Numbered from the stretch's first letter, positions 1 through 8,053 are shown. The stretch: 45,968 nt of DNA from Nitrospira sp. (GCA_029194675.1 JARFXP010000012.1:1-45968), one strand, 5' to 3'. Numbers and translations are program-made. Notes: a model not told the origin generated them from the sequence alone.

Positions 1-51
1 ACCCCAAGGCCGAGAGTCTGTAAAAGTGTAACTCATTCAAATCATTGGGAT

Positions 52-127
52 GCTGGCGTAGCTCAATCGGCAGAGCAGCGGTTTTGTAAACCGCAGGTTG
101 GAGGTTCGATTCCTCTCGCCAGCTCCA
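52..127 (+). tRNA. tRNA-Thr (anticodon TGT), integration target
   Basis: A complete 76-base cloverleaf is visible. The 7-base acceptor stem GCTGGCG pairs with CGCCAGC, the anticodon stem GCGGT/ACCGC (78-82 and 90-94) encloses the loop TTTGTAA with anticodon TGT at 85-87, the T arm carries GGTTCGATTCC, and the genome encodes the 3' CCA. The anticodon reads ACA threonine codons. From base 83 onward the gene belongs to the duplicated attachment core, so the element rebuilds the tRNA 3' end on integration and the gene stays functional. Confidence 0.97.
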
Positions 128-1343
128 TAGCTTTCCCCGACATTTCAGCGAGTTGCAGGAGAGGTCTGTTCTGGGAGTTCTGTACAAAAGCCCCGTCTGC
201 TACCACTTTGCTACCACGTGCTACCGCCCGCTCTGATTGAGACGGTAGTGCGTCAAGGCGATCCAATGCACCGGGTGCTTTCTTCTTCAGCCATCTCCCA
301 TAAGTGCTCACTGTTAATTCAATCGTCGCGTGTCCCAATTGCTCTTGAACGTACGGGGCTGGGACACCCTCGGAAAGCAGGATCGAGGCGTAGGTATGGC
401 GCAAACAATGAGGGGTGAAGTGTGTCGGCAACTTCGATGCCTTCAACGCATGGGTCATGCCCTTGCGCACATTTGCCGGATCGAGTGGCGTCCCCACCTT
501 GCTCACGAATAGCCACGAAGGACGATTATTCCATCCATATTTGAGCGTGTCTTGTTTGCGCGCCCGTATATGAGATCCCAGCGTTTCCGCGAGGGAACGC
601 GAGACATCCACCGTCCGCCCATGGCCAGACTTCGGCGTATCAAGCGCTCCATCTTCCGAAAAGGCACGGGCAATACGGATTGTCTTGCTATGAAGATCCA
701 CATCCTCAACTTGGAGCGCCAAGGCCTCCCCTAACCTCATGCCGGTTCCGGCCAATACGAAGAAGAGAGGATAGTAGCGTGGAGCTTGCTGCAAGACCGT
801 AGCAAGGAAGTGTTGCCGCTGGACCTTGGTCATCGCCTTGATCTCTTCTTGGCGCGTCGTCTTTGAGACCGTCAGCTTCAGCACCCGTCCCAGGTTCGCA
901 GCAGGATTGGCCGCGATCAGTCCGTCTTCAATCGCAGCGTTGAGCATCACCCGCAGCACAGCCTGAATGTTCCGCACCGTTCGCTTCTCAAGACCGGCTT
1001 GAAGTTTGTCTGCTAGAAACACCTTGATTCGTCCACGGTCCAAGTCACGAACGCGAATCTTCTCGAACCGGGGGGAAATATGAAGGTCAAGAATTTCGGT
1101 GTAGCGGGCGAGGGTGCGCGGTTTGACGGTTTGGCCAATAAGTCGCTTCCAATGCTCAGCATATTCCATCAGGGTGCTGGAAGCCGGAAGAGTAGAGGTT
1201 ACTCGGTGACGTGCTTCTGGTCCGACTTTATCTCGGTGGGCATCTGCATCGGTCTTCCGGTCGAACGTCTTCCAATGACGGACTCCAGCCCCATCGCGCC
1301 AATCCACCACATATTTGCCGCGCCGTTTTCGCACACAAGCCAT
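63..1343 (-). CDS. int: Tyrosine site-specific integrase
   Basis: A 426-residue tyrosine recombinase that would catalyse integration and excision of this element at tRNA-Thr. Residues 1-45 look like the basic arm-binding domain, about 55-145 form the SAM-like core-binding domain, and about 170-360 the catalytic domain. The expected residues are visible: Arg203 (TGMRLGE), His312 and Arg315 (HCLRH), His338 (LGH) and nucleophile Tyr348 (STYGR). The gene points at attL, and its last codons run through the attachment core; the stop (63-65) lies in the host half of the tRNA gene. Residues 406-420 are therefore encoded by the 45-bp core, and the end of the protein depends on the flanking DNA. It lies downstream of the excisionase-like gene on the same strand. 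Confidence 0.95.
   Translation of the reverse strand: MACVRKRRGKYVVDWRDGAGVRHWKTFDRKTDADAHRDKVGPEARHRVTSTLPASSTLMEYAEHWKRLIGQTVKPRTLARYTEILDLHISPRFEKIRVRDLDRGRIKVFLADKLQAGLEKRTVRNIQAVLRVMLNAAIEDGLIAANPAANLGRVLKLTVSKTTRQEEIKAMTKVQRQHFLATVLQQAPRYYPLFFVLAGTGMRLGEALALQVEDVDLHSKTIRIARAFSEDGALDTPKSGHGRTVDVSRSLAETLGSHIRARKQDTLKYGWNNRPSWLFVSKVGTPLDPANVRKGMTHALKASKLPTHFTPHCLRHTYASILLSEGVPAPYVQEQLGHATIELTVSTYGRWLKKKAPGALDRLDALPSQSERAVARGSKVVADGAFVQNSQNRPLLQLAEMSGKAMELARGIEPPTCGLQNRCSAD
83..127 (+). repeat. attL core, 45-bp direct repeat in tRNA-Thr
   Basis: The 45 bases from the anticodon loop to the CCA end of tRNA-Thr recur without a mismatch at 45842-45886 in the same orientation. Sequence diverges immediately on both sides of the two copies. 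This is the classic footprint of a tyrosine integrase acting on a tRNA 3' end. Confidence 0.95.
198..227. promoter_or_regulatory. Candidate integrase arm-type binding sites (left end)
   Basis: Three direct repeats lie at 198-206 (TGCTACCAC), 209-217 (TGCTACCAC) and 219-227 (TGCTACCGC), just inside attL and within the 3' part of the integrase gene. Two similar copies lie just inside attR (45726-45745). Short direct repeats at both ends of a tyrosine-recombinase element are typical arm sites bound by the integrase N-terminal domain. The role is inferred. Confidence 0.6.
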
Positions 1344-1465
1344 ACATCACCGGCTATTGCGGGACTTCAGTAATCGAATCACAGGTTGCATCGCTTCTCG
1401 AAGTGCCAATTCATTGCGTTCCCATCAGGCCACGAGGACAGGATACGATTCGTATACTGCTAGTT

Positions 1466-1786
1466 TCAACCACCATGTTGGGCCATATACGCGTGCAAAT
1501 CGGACGGTTTCACCCTCACCGATTTTCCCAGTCGGATGGCCTTCAGCTCTCCGTGACGGCACAATTCATAGGCGCGATATTGGCTGAGCTTCAGTCTCGC
1601 TGCAACTTGCCCGATCGTGAGCAAATCCTCGTCGCTCGCGCTGTCTGCGGAGCCCATTAGAGCTCGCTGAACCAGCAACGGCTGAAGCGACGCGAGTCCG
1701 ATCAACAGTGCCTGCGCGATCTCCGGTGGCAGGATCGCCGCCTTTGCGGGGTCCTGGATCAATTGATCAAGGCTCGGTGGTGTCAT
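1466..1786 (-). CDS. Excisionase-like helix-turn-helix protein
   Basis: A 106-residue protein whose C-terminal half (about 55-102) is a MerR-like winged helix of the excisionase family: LTIGQVAARL, then YRAYELCRHGELKAIRLG and a final VKPSDLHAYM segment. Such proteins bind DNA near attachment sites and steer integrases towards excision. It lies upstream of the integrase on the same strand, with a 122-base gap, in the usual xis-int order. The start is supported by an AAAGGGGAAG ribosome site. The N-terminal 50 residues are unrecognised. It could also act as a repressor of the integrase. Confidence 0.8.
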   Translation of the reverse strand: MTPPSLDQLIQDPAKAAILPPEIAQALLIGLASLQPLLVQRALMGSADSASDEDLLTIGQVAARLKLSQYRAYELCRHGELKAIRLGKSVRVKPSDLHAYMAQHGG

Positions 1787-1806
1787 GATCTCGCTTCCCC
1801 TTTACC

Positions 1807-1971
1807 TTAGTAGCGTGACAATGCTCGGCGGTTCCGTTTGATTGCTGTCAGGCAGTCAGCCGACTTCACGACGTGCGAGCTCGATAGCCAGCGGTCGAAC
1901 TCCTCTCGCTTCACCAGGATCTTCCATGCGAGCACGATCTTCGCGCCACACGAGCACTTCTGTGACGTCAT
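1807..1971 (-). CDS. Small hypothetical protein upstream of the excisionase
   Basis: A possible 54-residue protein ending 20 bases before the excisionase start. It begins MTSQKCSCGAK and contains VLAWKILVKREEFDRWL, which resembles the wing and final helix of excisionase-type HTH proteins; it may be a shortened relative of such a protein. The ribosome site is weak and an upstream ATG at 2013 is also possible. No firm function is assigned. Confidence 0.35.
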   Translation of the reverse strand: MTSQKCSCGAKIVLAWKILVKREEFDRWLSSSHVVKSADCLTAIKRNRRALSRY

Positions 1972-2181
1972 ACCGTGTGCCTTAGACGAAGAGATACAGA
2001 AATCGTGTGGCACGGTGAGACTTATGAGCGGGTTCAGAATTTATAACCATACCGAAAAGGTAGGGGGCCGCAGAAAGGAAGGGATTCCTCAACAGTGACC
2101 GTCACAGTCCATACCCGTTGACAGCAGATTACCCATGACCGTAAGAAATTTTCCGAATCTCCAGAAGAAGTCAGTACTTAG

Positions 2182-2199
2182 GGAAGGTCTGATTTATTC
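2182..2199 (+). repeat. IS5 left inverted repeat
   Basis: 18 bp starting GGAAGGTCTGATTTATTC; it pairs with 3288-3305 with one mismatch. TTAG lies just outside. Confidence 0.93.
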
Positions 2200-2250
2200 C
2201 CCTTTCCTGATGTGCTAAGAGAAGTGCGGCACTGAACGGGAGGCGCGCCC

Positions 2251-3153
2251 ATGCATCAGCAGACCTTTGCAGAAGTCCCCTTCGAGCAATATCGCAAACC
2301 CACCCGCCGCGAGCGGTTCCTCGACGAGATGAATCGCGTGGTGCCGTGGGCCAAATTGGTCGCGGCGATCGAGCCGGTCTACCCCAAAGCCGACGGGCCC
2401 GGGCGTCCGCCGGTCGGGATCGAACGCATGCTGCGCCTCCATTGTCTCCAACAGTGGTTCAACCTGTCAGATCCGGCGGTGGAAGAAGCGCTGTATGACT
2501 CCCGCGCCATGCGGCAGTTCGTCGGGATTGATCTGGGCCGTGAGCCCGTCCCCGATGAGACGACGATCTGCAAGTTTCGGCATCTGCTGGAGACGCACGA
2601 GTTGGGGAAACAGCTCTTTGCCGGGATCGGGGAGTATCTGACCCAGCAGGGGTTGCAGGTGAGTCGAGGCACCATTGTGGATGCGACCATCATCAGCGCG
2701 CCCAGTTCGACCAAGAATCGGACGAAGGAGCGAGATCCCGAGATGCATCAGACGAAGAAGGGCAATCAGTGGTACTTCGGCATGAAAGCGCATATCGGTG
2801 TGGATAGCCAGGTATTACCGGAGTTGCTGCATGGCCAGGAGACCCGCGTGTGGGGCGATGCCGCCTACAGTGGGCAACGCGCGGTGCTTCGACAGCACGC
2901 CCCCCACGCCAAGAGTTTCATCCAGACCAAAGCCCATCGCCATCGGCCGCTGAGTGAGGAAGAACGGGATCGCAACCGCACCAAGTCGAAAGTCCGGGCG
3001 AAGGTCGAGCATGCGTTCTTGGTCATCAAGCGGATCGTCGGCTGGGTCAAAGTCCGGTACCGGGGGCTAGCCAAGAATACCCACTGGCTCCAGATCAGCT
3101 GCGGCTTAGCGAATCTGTATGTGGTACGACGGCGGCTCTTGGCGGGCACGTAG
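2251..3153 (+). CDS. IS5-family DDE transposase, probably internally deleted
   Basis: A 300-residue transposase with the N-terminal DUF772 region (RKPTRRERFLDEMN at about 14-28) and an IS5 DDE domain. The candidate triad Asp144 (IVDATI), Asp203 (WGDAAYSG) and Glu253 (KVEHAF) is present. However, the text jumps from KAHIGVDS (186) straight to QVLPELLHG. In relatives about 18-20 residues (a beta strand and the VHDS motif) lie between these two points, so an in-frame deletion is inferred. All three catalytic residues survive but their spacing is shortened, so activity is doubtful. The start has the ribosome site GGGAGG. Confidence 0.88.
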   Translation: MHQQTFAEVPFEQYRKPTRRERFLDEMNRVVPWAKLVAAIEPVYPKADGPGRPPVGIERMLRLHCLQQWFNLSDPAVEEALYDSRAMRQFVGIDLGREPVPDETTICKFRHLLETHELGKQLFAGIGEYLTQQGLQVSRGTIVDATIISAPSSTKNRTKERDPEMHQTKKGNQWYFGMKAHIGVDSQVLPELLHGQETRVWGDAAYSGQRAVLRQHAPHAKSFIQTKAHRHRPLSEEERDRNRTKSKVRAKVEHAFLVIKRIVGWVKVRYRGLAKNTHWLQISCGLANLYVVRRRLLAGT

Positions 3154-3287
3154 GGAACATGTGTCCGGGGGCTGGCAGCGGGCGATCGGCCAGTGGATAC
3201 GCCCAACCAACAGGCTCTCGAAACAGCCGATGCCCACCGAATTCGTCCTGGTGATGACCCCAGAAACAGAATTCCGAGTGGACACGT

Positions 3288-3305
3288 GAATTAATCAGAC
3301 CTTCC
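3288..3305 (-). repeat. IS5 right inverted repeat
   Basis: 18 bp whose reverse complement reads GGAAGGTCTGATTAATTC. TTAG (3306-3309) follows as the second target-duplication copy. Confidence 0.93.
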
Positions 3306-4084
3306 TTAGCAGTACACTCCAATAACCAGCACATAATGCAAGAATGGCCAGTTGCCGACAGGGAAACTCATGAGGACGAGATGACCACAAGAACACCGCC
3401 CCGGGAGTTCATGGATAGGATTCGCAACGATGCAACCACGCTCCAGGAGAGGATTCCAGCTATGGTTTGGACTCAGTTTTAGTCCGTCCAAGATTGAATT
3501 CACCGTCGATAGGGTAAAGTTTTCCAATACATGGCCAATTGTCTATGGCTTGGTACGAGTATCTGATTGGTCGCGTCACTCGGAGCTACTTGTGATCGAT
3601 GCATTGCTAGAAGGCAGCTTCGCTCCCCGCGGAGGCTTTCTCGCTGTCAAGGCGATTCCTAAGCCCTTCCGAGAGTTCCCCACAAGTCCTTGCCAGAACA
3701 GCGAAACCACTCTCTAGGAGTGGCGTTTGGATGTTTTTTGTACTCAGTTTAGCTCAGTTCAATTGAGGGGAATTGGGGCCTATTTTGCTCTCAAGAGAAC
3801 ACGCCGGGAACACGTAGGGTTTTTCTGTAGAGATGTCGGAGGCTCGCGACGCAGGCTGACCAGTCGTGCGAAGCGCTCGTCCCGCCTTTCTGTGTCGTGG
3901 TCGCTCTTTCGCCTGTCTGGGAGGCTCCACGCGACAGTACGGCGCAGCTCTTCCGAAAAGGTTGTTGATCTCCTCGCAGGGCGTTAGGACCCATCGTACA
4001 AATCATCAACAACAACCGACTTAAGGCCGACTCTAAGTTTCTTGGAATGACTCAAACTGCTTGACTGCACTTGAGATATCACGC
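3306..4084. other. Intergenic stretch with weak or broken ORFs
   Basis: No recognisable gene. On the + strand a short frame from 3381 (ATGACCACAAGAACACC, 33 codons, preceded by GAGGACGAG) ends at 3482, and a second frame (3430-3717, 95 codons) continues with protein-like text such as SKIEFTVDRVKF. The two could be a single gene split by a frameshift near 3480, perhaps damaged around the time of the IS insertion. From 3720 to 4084 nothing convincing is seen on either strand. Confidence 0.3.
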
Positions 4085-4192
4085 TCATAGGTTGGGTAGC
4101 GTGACGAAAAACCAGACTAGAAAGATGGCAAGTGCCAGTAACAGCCCTGTAAATGCGATCGAGTCGATTTTATTCCTGGTTTGCTTTGTCAT
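4085..4192 (-). CDS. 35-residue single-pass membrane microprotein, copy 1
   Basis: Starts MTKQTRNKIDSIAF and continues with one hydrophobic helix (about residues 14-31, GLLLALAIFLVWFF). The ribosome site AAGGAA lies upstream of the ATG. A paralogue of exactly the same length lies at 32724-32831; the first 14 residues are nearly identical while many codons differ only at silent positions, which argues that the peptide is translated and selected. The upstream DNA is also related between the copies. Probably an inner-membrane peptide with its N-terminus in the cytoplasm; function unknown. Confidence 0.75.
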   Translation of the reverse strand: MTKQTRNKIDSIAFTGLLLALAIFLVWFFVTLPNL

Positions 4193-4296
4193 CTTGTTCC
4201 TTATCTTGATGAGCATGTGAGGGAGAGGTCGGGGAACTCTACAATCATGGCACCCTCCGCTGAGCTCAGATCAGCGCCGATGGGTAGCCAGAATCT

Positions 4297-4473
4297 CTAT
4301 CTACGTTCATCTTGCTCCTCATCGGCGTCGCCCTCGGTCGATTCCCCTTTTGAAAGCAGCTCTTCTATCTGCGCTTCGTGGCACGTTAAGTCCTTTGCAT
4401 TGAGCGCCTTCCCGCCGACCTTGCTGGATTGGTGAGGCTTGCCTACCCTTACGTTTTGACGACTTTCGTTCAT
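4297..4473 (-). CDS. 58-residue charged hypothetical protein
   Basis: Starts MNESRQNVRVGKPHQSSK and ends in an acidic tail (DADEEQDERR). A ribosome site GGAG lies six bases before the ATG. There is no membrane segment. The basic first half and acidic second half are typical of small soluble stress-type proteins, but no family is recognised. It lies between the CsbD-like gene and the membrane microprotein, on the same strand as both. Confidence 0.6.
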   Translation of the reverse strand: MNESRQNVRVGKPHQSSKVGGKALNAKDLTCHEAQIEELLSKGESTEGDADEEQDERR

Positions 4474-4602
4474 GTCAGGCTCCGATCATGCCTTCCGTGA
4501 TGGTGCCCTTATCCCCATGTGCGATGCAACTCGCTCACGTGCTCCACCCCGTTGGTCTTGTCGATGACCCACTGCGCGTCATATGACGGCAGACGACGGC
4601 AG

Positions 4603-4845
4603 TTAGGACGCCGGAGCCGGATCCTTATATCCGATGTAGTTTCCTGTCCAGTGGGAATAGCGTCGATTGACCCACCTGCGCACTTCCTCTTTCTGCAGTT
4701 CTCCATACCGCTTTTGAATGACCGAACTAAACGTCGCCAAATCCCCTCGGATCTCCGTCAAATCCTCCGCTGTAATCTTTGACCAGTAATCCTTGAGCGG
4801 TGTTTTCAATTGCTCCCAGAATTGTCCGAACTGTTCCTGGTTCAT
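4603..4845 (-). CDS. CsbD-like general stress protein
   Basis: An 80-residue soluble, helical protein. The start MNQEQFGQFWEQLK is chosen because AAAGGAGA lies just upstream; a longer frame up to 4908 has no such site. The pattern of a WxQLK segment followed by WSKITAEDLTEIRGD and YGELQKEEVRRWV matches the CsbD family, induced by general stress in several bacteria; its biochemical role is unknown. Copy 1 of the six-copy upstream element (4940-5010) lies about 95 bases upstream of its start. A frame just downstream (4509-4602) reads protein-like text (YDAQWVIDKTNGVEHV) and may be a remnant. Confidence 0.8.
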   Translation of the reverse strand: MNQEQFGQFWEQLKTPLKDYWSKITAEDLTEIRGDLATFSSVIQKRYGELQKEEVRRWVNRRYSHWTGNYIGYKDPAPAS

Positions 4846-4939
4846 ACGAATCTCCTTTGCCATGATGTGGGAAACCACCATCTGTCCAAGGCCCACCTTC
4901 GCACTCACGGCTCGTGGACAGAACGGACTTCTGGCGTAA

Positions 4940-5010
4940 AAGCGGCGGAGACCGGGGAATCAGACGCGCAGGAATAGGAGAGACGCGCGAGAGATGGGAT
5001 AGTCGGCGTG
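4940..5010 (+). repeat. Six-copy upstream element, copy 1
   Basis: Begins AAGCGGCGGAGACCGGGGAA and ends near GGGATAGTCGGCG. It aligns over about 72 bp with copies at 9874, 27729, 32523, 35092 and (inverted) 35494. It lies upstream of the CsbD-like gene on the opposite strand. Similarity to copy 5 continues beyond the core to about 5035 (ACGTCA and a CACCCTACA block). Confidence 0.85.
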
Positions 5011-5265
5011 GCTCAATACGTCACATTCACCCTACAGGGCCAACCACGGTCGTGTCAAATGGAGTCAATCGTGAATGTCTACGCGCTTGATGGGTAAAAA
5101 CCGATGTCGATTATCCGTTCATGGTTGGCGATGTTTCAGATTCGGTAGGCCGTGCCACTCCAATACGATGGTATTGCCCTAACGGTCGGGATGTGCGCAG
5201 AGTGCTAGAGCACAAGTTGGGCATACAACAGTCTAGACAATTGCAAGATCCTAAGCACCGAACGC

Positions 5266-6468
5266 ATGGGCCATGATTCGATGATTAGTAGTATTCGCAC
5301 GTTCTTAAGACTGGAATCCGCCAGCGGCATTCTTCTGATGTTTGCCGCAGGCCTCGCCATGGTATGCGCCAATACCGGCCTGAAGCATCTGTATGAAAGC
5401 CTGTTGCAGATTCCCGTCGCGGTTCAATTTGGAAGCTTCCACATTCACAAACCTCTTCTCCTCTGGATCAATGATGGTCTAATGGTGCTGTTTTTCTTTC
5501 TAGTCGGGATGGAGTTGAAACGGGAATTCCTGGAGGGGGAACTATCCGATAGGGCCAATGTGGGGCTTCCGGCGCTGGGTGCTCTCGGGGGGATGGTGGT
5601 TCCTGGATTCATCTATTGGTGGGTCAACTATGACAATCCCGCCGGTATGGCGGGCTGGGCCGTTCCTATTGCCACCGATACGGCCTTCTCCTTGGGCATT
5701 CTCTCTTTGCTGGGTCAGCGTGTCCCGCTTTCCCTGAAGGTATTTCTGGTATCACTCGCTATTTTTGATGATGTCGGCGCCATTCTGATCATTGCTTTCT
5801 TTTTTTCTTCGAATCTCTCTACGACCATGATGTGGACTGCGGCGGTCTGCTTGGTGGTCCTCCTCTTTCTGAATCGAAAGGGCGTCACGGCCATTCCCCT
5901 CTATGCCTTGGTCGGCCTTGTGATGTGGACTGCGGTGTTGAAGTCCGGCGTGCACGCCACTTTGGCTGGTGTCCTTCTGGCAATGTTTATTCCCCTCACA
6001 GATGTCAGGAACAAGTCTCATTCACCGCTTCGGACCCTGGAGCAGGAACTTCACACCGCAGTGGCGTTTGTCACGTTGCCCCTGTTTGCCTTCTTTAATG
6101 CCGGCGTCTCCCTGAGTGAGGTATCTCTGGAAAGTCTCTTACATCCGGTCTCCCTGGGCATCACGTTGGGGTTGTTTCTCGGCAAGCCGCTGGGCGTCTT
6201 TTTGTTCTGCATGGCCGGGATCCTGCTGGGGATTGCCCGTCTGCCGATGGGAGTCACAGCGATCCAGCTGTCTGGGGTCGCCATCCTGTGTGGTATCGGG
6301 TTTACCATGAGTCTGTTTATCGGTGCGCTCGCCTTTGAGGAACTGCAGCGGCCTGCGTTGTTTGATGAGCGCATTGGGATTCTTCTCGGATCGCTCCTCT
6401 CGGCGATGGCCGGATATCTGGTACTCTGGCTGACACTCGGCAAAGCCGCGTCTCAAGCAAAGGACTGA
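5266..6468 (+). CDS. nhaA: Na+/H+ antiporter NhaA
   Basis: A 400-residue polytopic inner-membrane protein of the NhaA family, which exports Na+ (or Li+) in exchange for protons to control pH and sodium. About twelve hydrophobic segments are visible. Key ion-binding residues are in place: Asp138 in PIATDTAFSLG and the pair Asp168-Asp169 in LAIFDDVGAI, corresponding to D133 and D163/D164 of the E. coli protein. Length is normal. The start shown (MGHDSMISS) has no strong ribosome site; the Met at residue 6 is an alternative. It stands alone on the + strand among minus-strand stress genes, downstream of a divergent region that holds element copy 1. Confidence 0.96.
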   Translation: MGHDSMISSIRTFLRLESASGILLMFAAGLAMVCANTGLKHLYESLLQIPVAVQFGSFHIHKPLLLWINDGLMVLFFFLVGMELKREFLEGELSDRANVGLPALGALGGMVVPGFIYWWVNYDNPAGMAGWAVPIATDTAFSLGILSLLGQRVPLSLKVFLVSLAIFDDVGAILIIAFFFSSNLSTTMMWTAAVCLVVLLFLNRKGVTAIPLYALVGLVMWTAVLKSGVHATLAGVLLAMFIPLTDVRNKSHSPLRTLEQELHTAVAFVTLPLFAFFNAGVSLSEVSLESLLHPVSLGITLGLFLGKPLGVFLFCMAGILLGIARLPMGVTAIQLSGVAILCGIGFTMSLFIGALAFEELQRPALFDERIGILLGSLLSAMAGYLVLWLTLGKAASQAKD

Positions 6469-6636
6469 TTGATAAAACCGAGCCTCCCTCATTGCCAAGC
6501 CCTTCATCAGATCCAAGGTGTGGTAACCCAGCGGGAACCATCGAAATCTAAACATATTGGTGACTATCCAAATGATTAGTCAGTAATGAGTTTGACTCCT
6601 TCACAAGGTGCCTGTTAAGCTTGTCCTGCCTTACGG

Positions 6637-6762
6637 CTATTGTTTCTCCGCGCACTCCTCGTACTCACTCCCCGTCTCTGCGCGATCGTATGACGTTCTC
6701 ATGCTCATCTCATTGAATGGCACGTCCTGCCGTTCGCGGGTGAGTCGACTCATTGTCGGCAT
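6637..6762 (-). CDS. Possible 41-residue hypothetical protein
   Basis: A short frame starting MPTMSRLTRERQDVPF and ending EECAEKQ. The composition is protein-like and soluble, but no ribosome site is visible and there is no family match. The rest of 6469-6836 shows nothing else I can support. It could be chance. Confidence 0.3.
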   Translation of the reverse strand: MPTMSRLTRERQDVPFNEMSMRTSYDRAETGSEYEECAEKQ

Positions 6763-6836
6763 GACAACAGAGCCCACAAGCTCCTCCGGTGGAGGAGTCT
6801 CTGATCGAGGCGCACCTCTGTACAGCAGGAGTTGCT

Positions 6837-7109
6837 ATGAATTTCTTTTCGGCTCGGAGGGCTCACCACAAACGCAAGAGGAAGTCTGCCCACAAAAAAC
6901 CGACCATTCGGTGGCACCTATTAGGGCTGTCTGATCCAATCCAGCGCGAGAGCGCATCCTCAATCGATGTCATCAGGGAGGGAGTCGCTTCGTTAGCGAA
7001 AGGATACCCGCTTACGTTGCACCATGTAAAAGGGAAGCCAGTGGTAAGGCAGAAACCAGAAGCTCGCCTGAGCAGGAAGAAACCGCTTGGGCACAAAACA
7101 GGAACATGA
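6837..7109 (+). CDS. Basic 90-residue hypothetical protein
   Basis: Start MNFFSARRAHHKRKRK is preceded by AGGAG at proper spacing. The first 25 residues are strongly basic. The middle (SSIDVIREGVASLAKGYPLTLHHVKGKPVVRQ) looks like a small alpha/beta fold, and the tail is again basic. No membrane segment is seen. The charge suggests nucleic-acid binding, which is inference only. It is followed closely by a small membrane protein and the RRM protein on the same strand. Confidence 0.6.
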   Translation: MNFFSARRAHHKRKRKSAHKKPTIRWHLLGLSDPIQRESASSIDVIREGVASLAKGYPLTLHHVKGKPVVRQKPEARLSRKKPLGHKTGT

Positions 7110-7159
7110 CTAATATACACCGCTTTGTCCATTACCCGCTAAATAGGAACTGCAACCCA

Positions 7160-7288
7160 ATGTCTCTCTTTCAGCCTTCCATCCAATGGTTCGTTCAGAA
7201 TCCCCTCGCTGCGGCAACTCTTCTGTACATAATGGGACTGATTAGTGTCCTCGTCTATACCTATTTTGAACCTCGAGATGAGCGATAA
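7160..7288 (+). CDS. 42-residue single-pass membrane microprotein
   Basis: Start MSLFQPSIQWFVQNPL is chosen over an upstream Met at 7106 because it gives a compact peptide with one hydrophobic helix (AAATLLYIMGLISVLVY, about residues 17-34) and a charged tail EPRDER. There is no strong ribosome site. It lies 45 bases before the RRM gene, possibly in the same operon. Function unknown. Confidence 0.55.
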   Translation: MSLFQPSIQWFVQNPLAAATLLYIMGLISVLVYTYFEPRDER

Positions 7289-7333
7289 TCTTCTCGGTGT
7301 GAGTGATCACTTCACACAACAAAAGGAACGGTC

Positions 7334-7597
7334 ATGAGCAAACGCGTCTTGTACGTCGGTGGCCTTTCAGAGGCCACCGACGATTATAAGCTCCGTGACT
7401 TATTTGGAATCTATGGTACGGTCGCACGCGCCTATATTGTGAGGCACAAATGCAGTGGGAAATCAGCTGGCTATGGATTTGTGGAAATGGGCTCGGGCGA
7501 GCAAGCTCTGAAGGCGGTCGTTTCCCTGGAAGGTACACTATTCGAGGGCAATTGCTTACGACTCTACGTCACACCCTATACCTCCACTCATTCCTAG
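7334..7597 (+). CDS. RNA-recognition-motif (RRM) RNA-binding protein
   Basis: An 87-residue single-domain RRM protein. The RNP2-like strand is LYVGGL (residues 6-11) and the RNP1-like strand is SAGYGFVEM (about 45-53), with the usual beta-alpha-beta-beta-alpha-beta order filling the whole protein. A ribosome site AAGGAAC precedes the ATG. Bacterial proteins of this type, for example the cyanobacterial Rbp proteins, bind RNA and are often induced by cold. The C-terminus lacks a glycine-rich tail. The target is unknown. Confidence 0.9.
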   Translation: MSKRVLYVGGLSEATDDYKLRDLFGIYGTVARAYIVRHKCSGKSAGYGFVEMGSGEQALKAVVSLEGTLFEGNCLRLYVTPYTSTHS

Positions 7598-7629
7598 GTT
7601 CTGCCCAACTATGCGAGAGGAACCGTACC

Positions 7630-8053
7630 AGTGAGTCGCATCAACTTGGATCCGCTGCTGACCTTTCCGGACGGATCACACCTGGTGATCAGCACGCAGT
7701 GTTCAGGATATGGAGAGTTGTACAGCCCCGTGATGGAGAAAGACGACCGCGCCGCGTTCCCAGCAATCTCGAACTACTTTGCAGTCTCAACCTGCATAAG
7801 CGTCCAAGAATACGCCGACAGTTACGCCCTTCAGCTCTATCCTAGTTCTGCTGAAACAATTGAAAAAAACCGCCGTCTCTCATTTGGCCTGGTCCACGCT
7901 CAGTCTTTCCGAAGCGAAGATTCTCCTCCTAGGACTCACGATAACATCACAACACACGGATACCCAGATTGTCATTTCAACCGGAACCGACGCGCTACTT
8001 CTTTGTTCCACAAATCTCGACAGTTGCTTCAACTTGACCATCTCTTGGACTGA
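7630..8053 (+). CDS. Doubtful hypothetical ORF, possibly decayed
   Basis: Starting at a GTG (7630) after GAGAGGAAC, the frame reads protein-like text for about 90 residues (INLDPLLTFPDGSHL, YADSYALQLYPSSAET), but its last part overlaps the opposite-strand secreted protein and loses character there. It may be a gene whose 3' end has been lost, or chance. No family recognised. Confidence 0.3.

Larger units (their letters stand above)
2182..3305 (+). mobile_element. IS5-family insertion sequence, 1124 bp, complete ends
   Basis: The element has 18-bp terminal inverted repeats at 2182-2199 and 3288-3305 beginning GGAAGGTCTGAT (17 of 18 bases match) and is flanked by the 4-bp direct repeat TTAG (2178-2181 and 3306-3309). 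Both features fit IS5-family elements, which duplicate YTAR targets. It carries one transposase gene. IS5 elements are usually near 1.2 kb, so this copy is slightly short, consistent with the internal deletion described for the transposase. Confidence 0.93.

Noticed and set aside
4509..4602. Protein-like text YDAQWVIDKTNGVEHV beyond the CsbD-like gene
   Set aside because: No start codon or ribosome site outside the CsbD-like gene; it may be a remnant but is too short to call.
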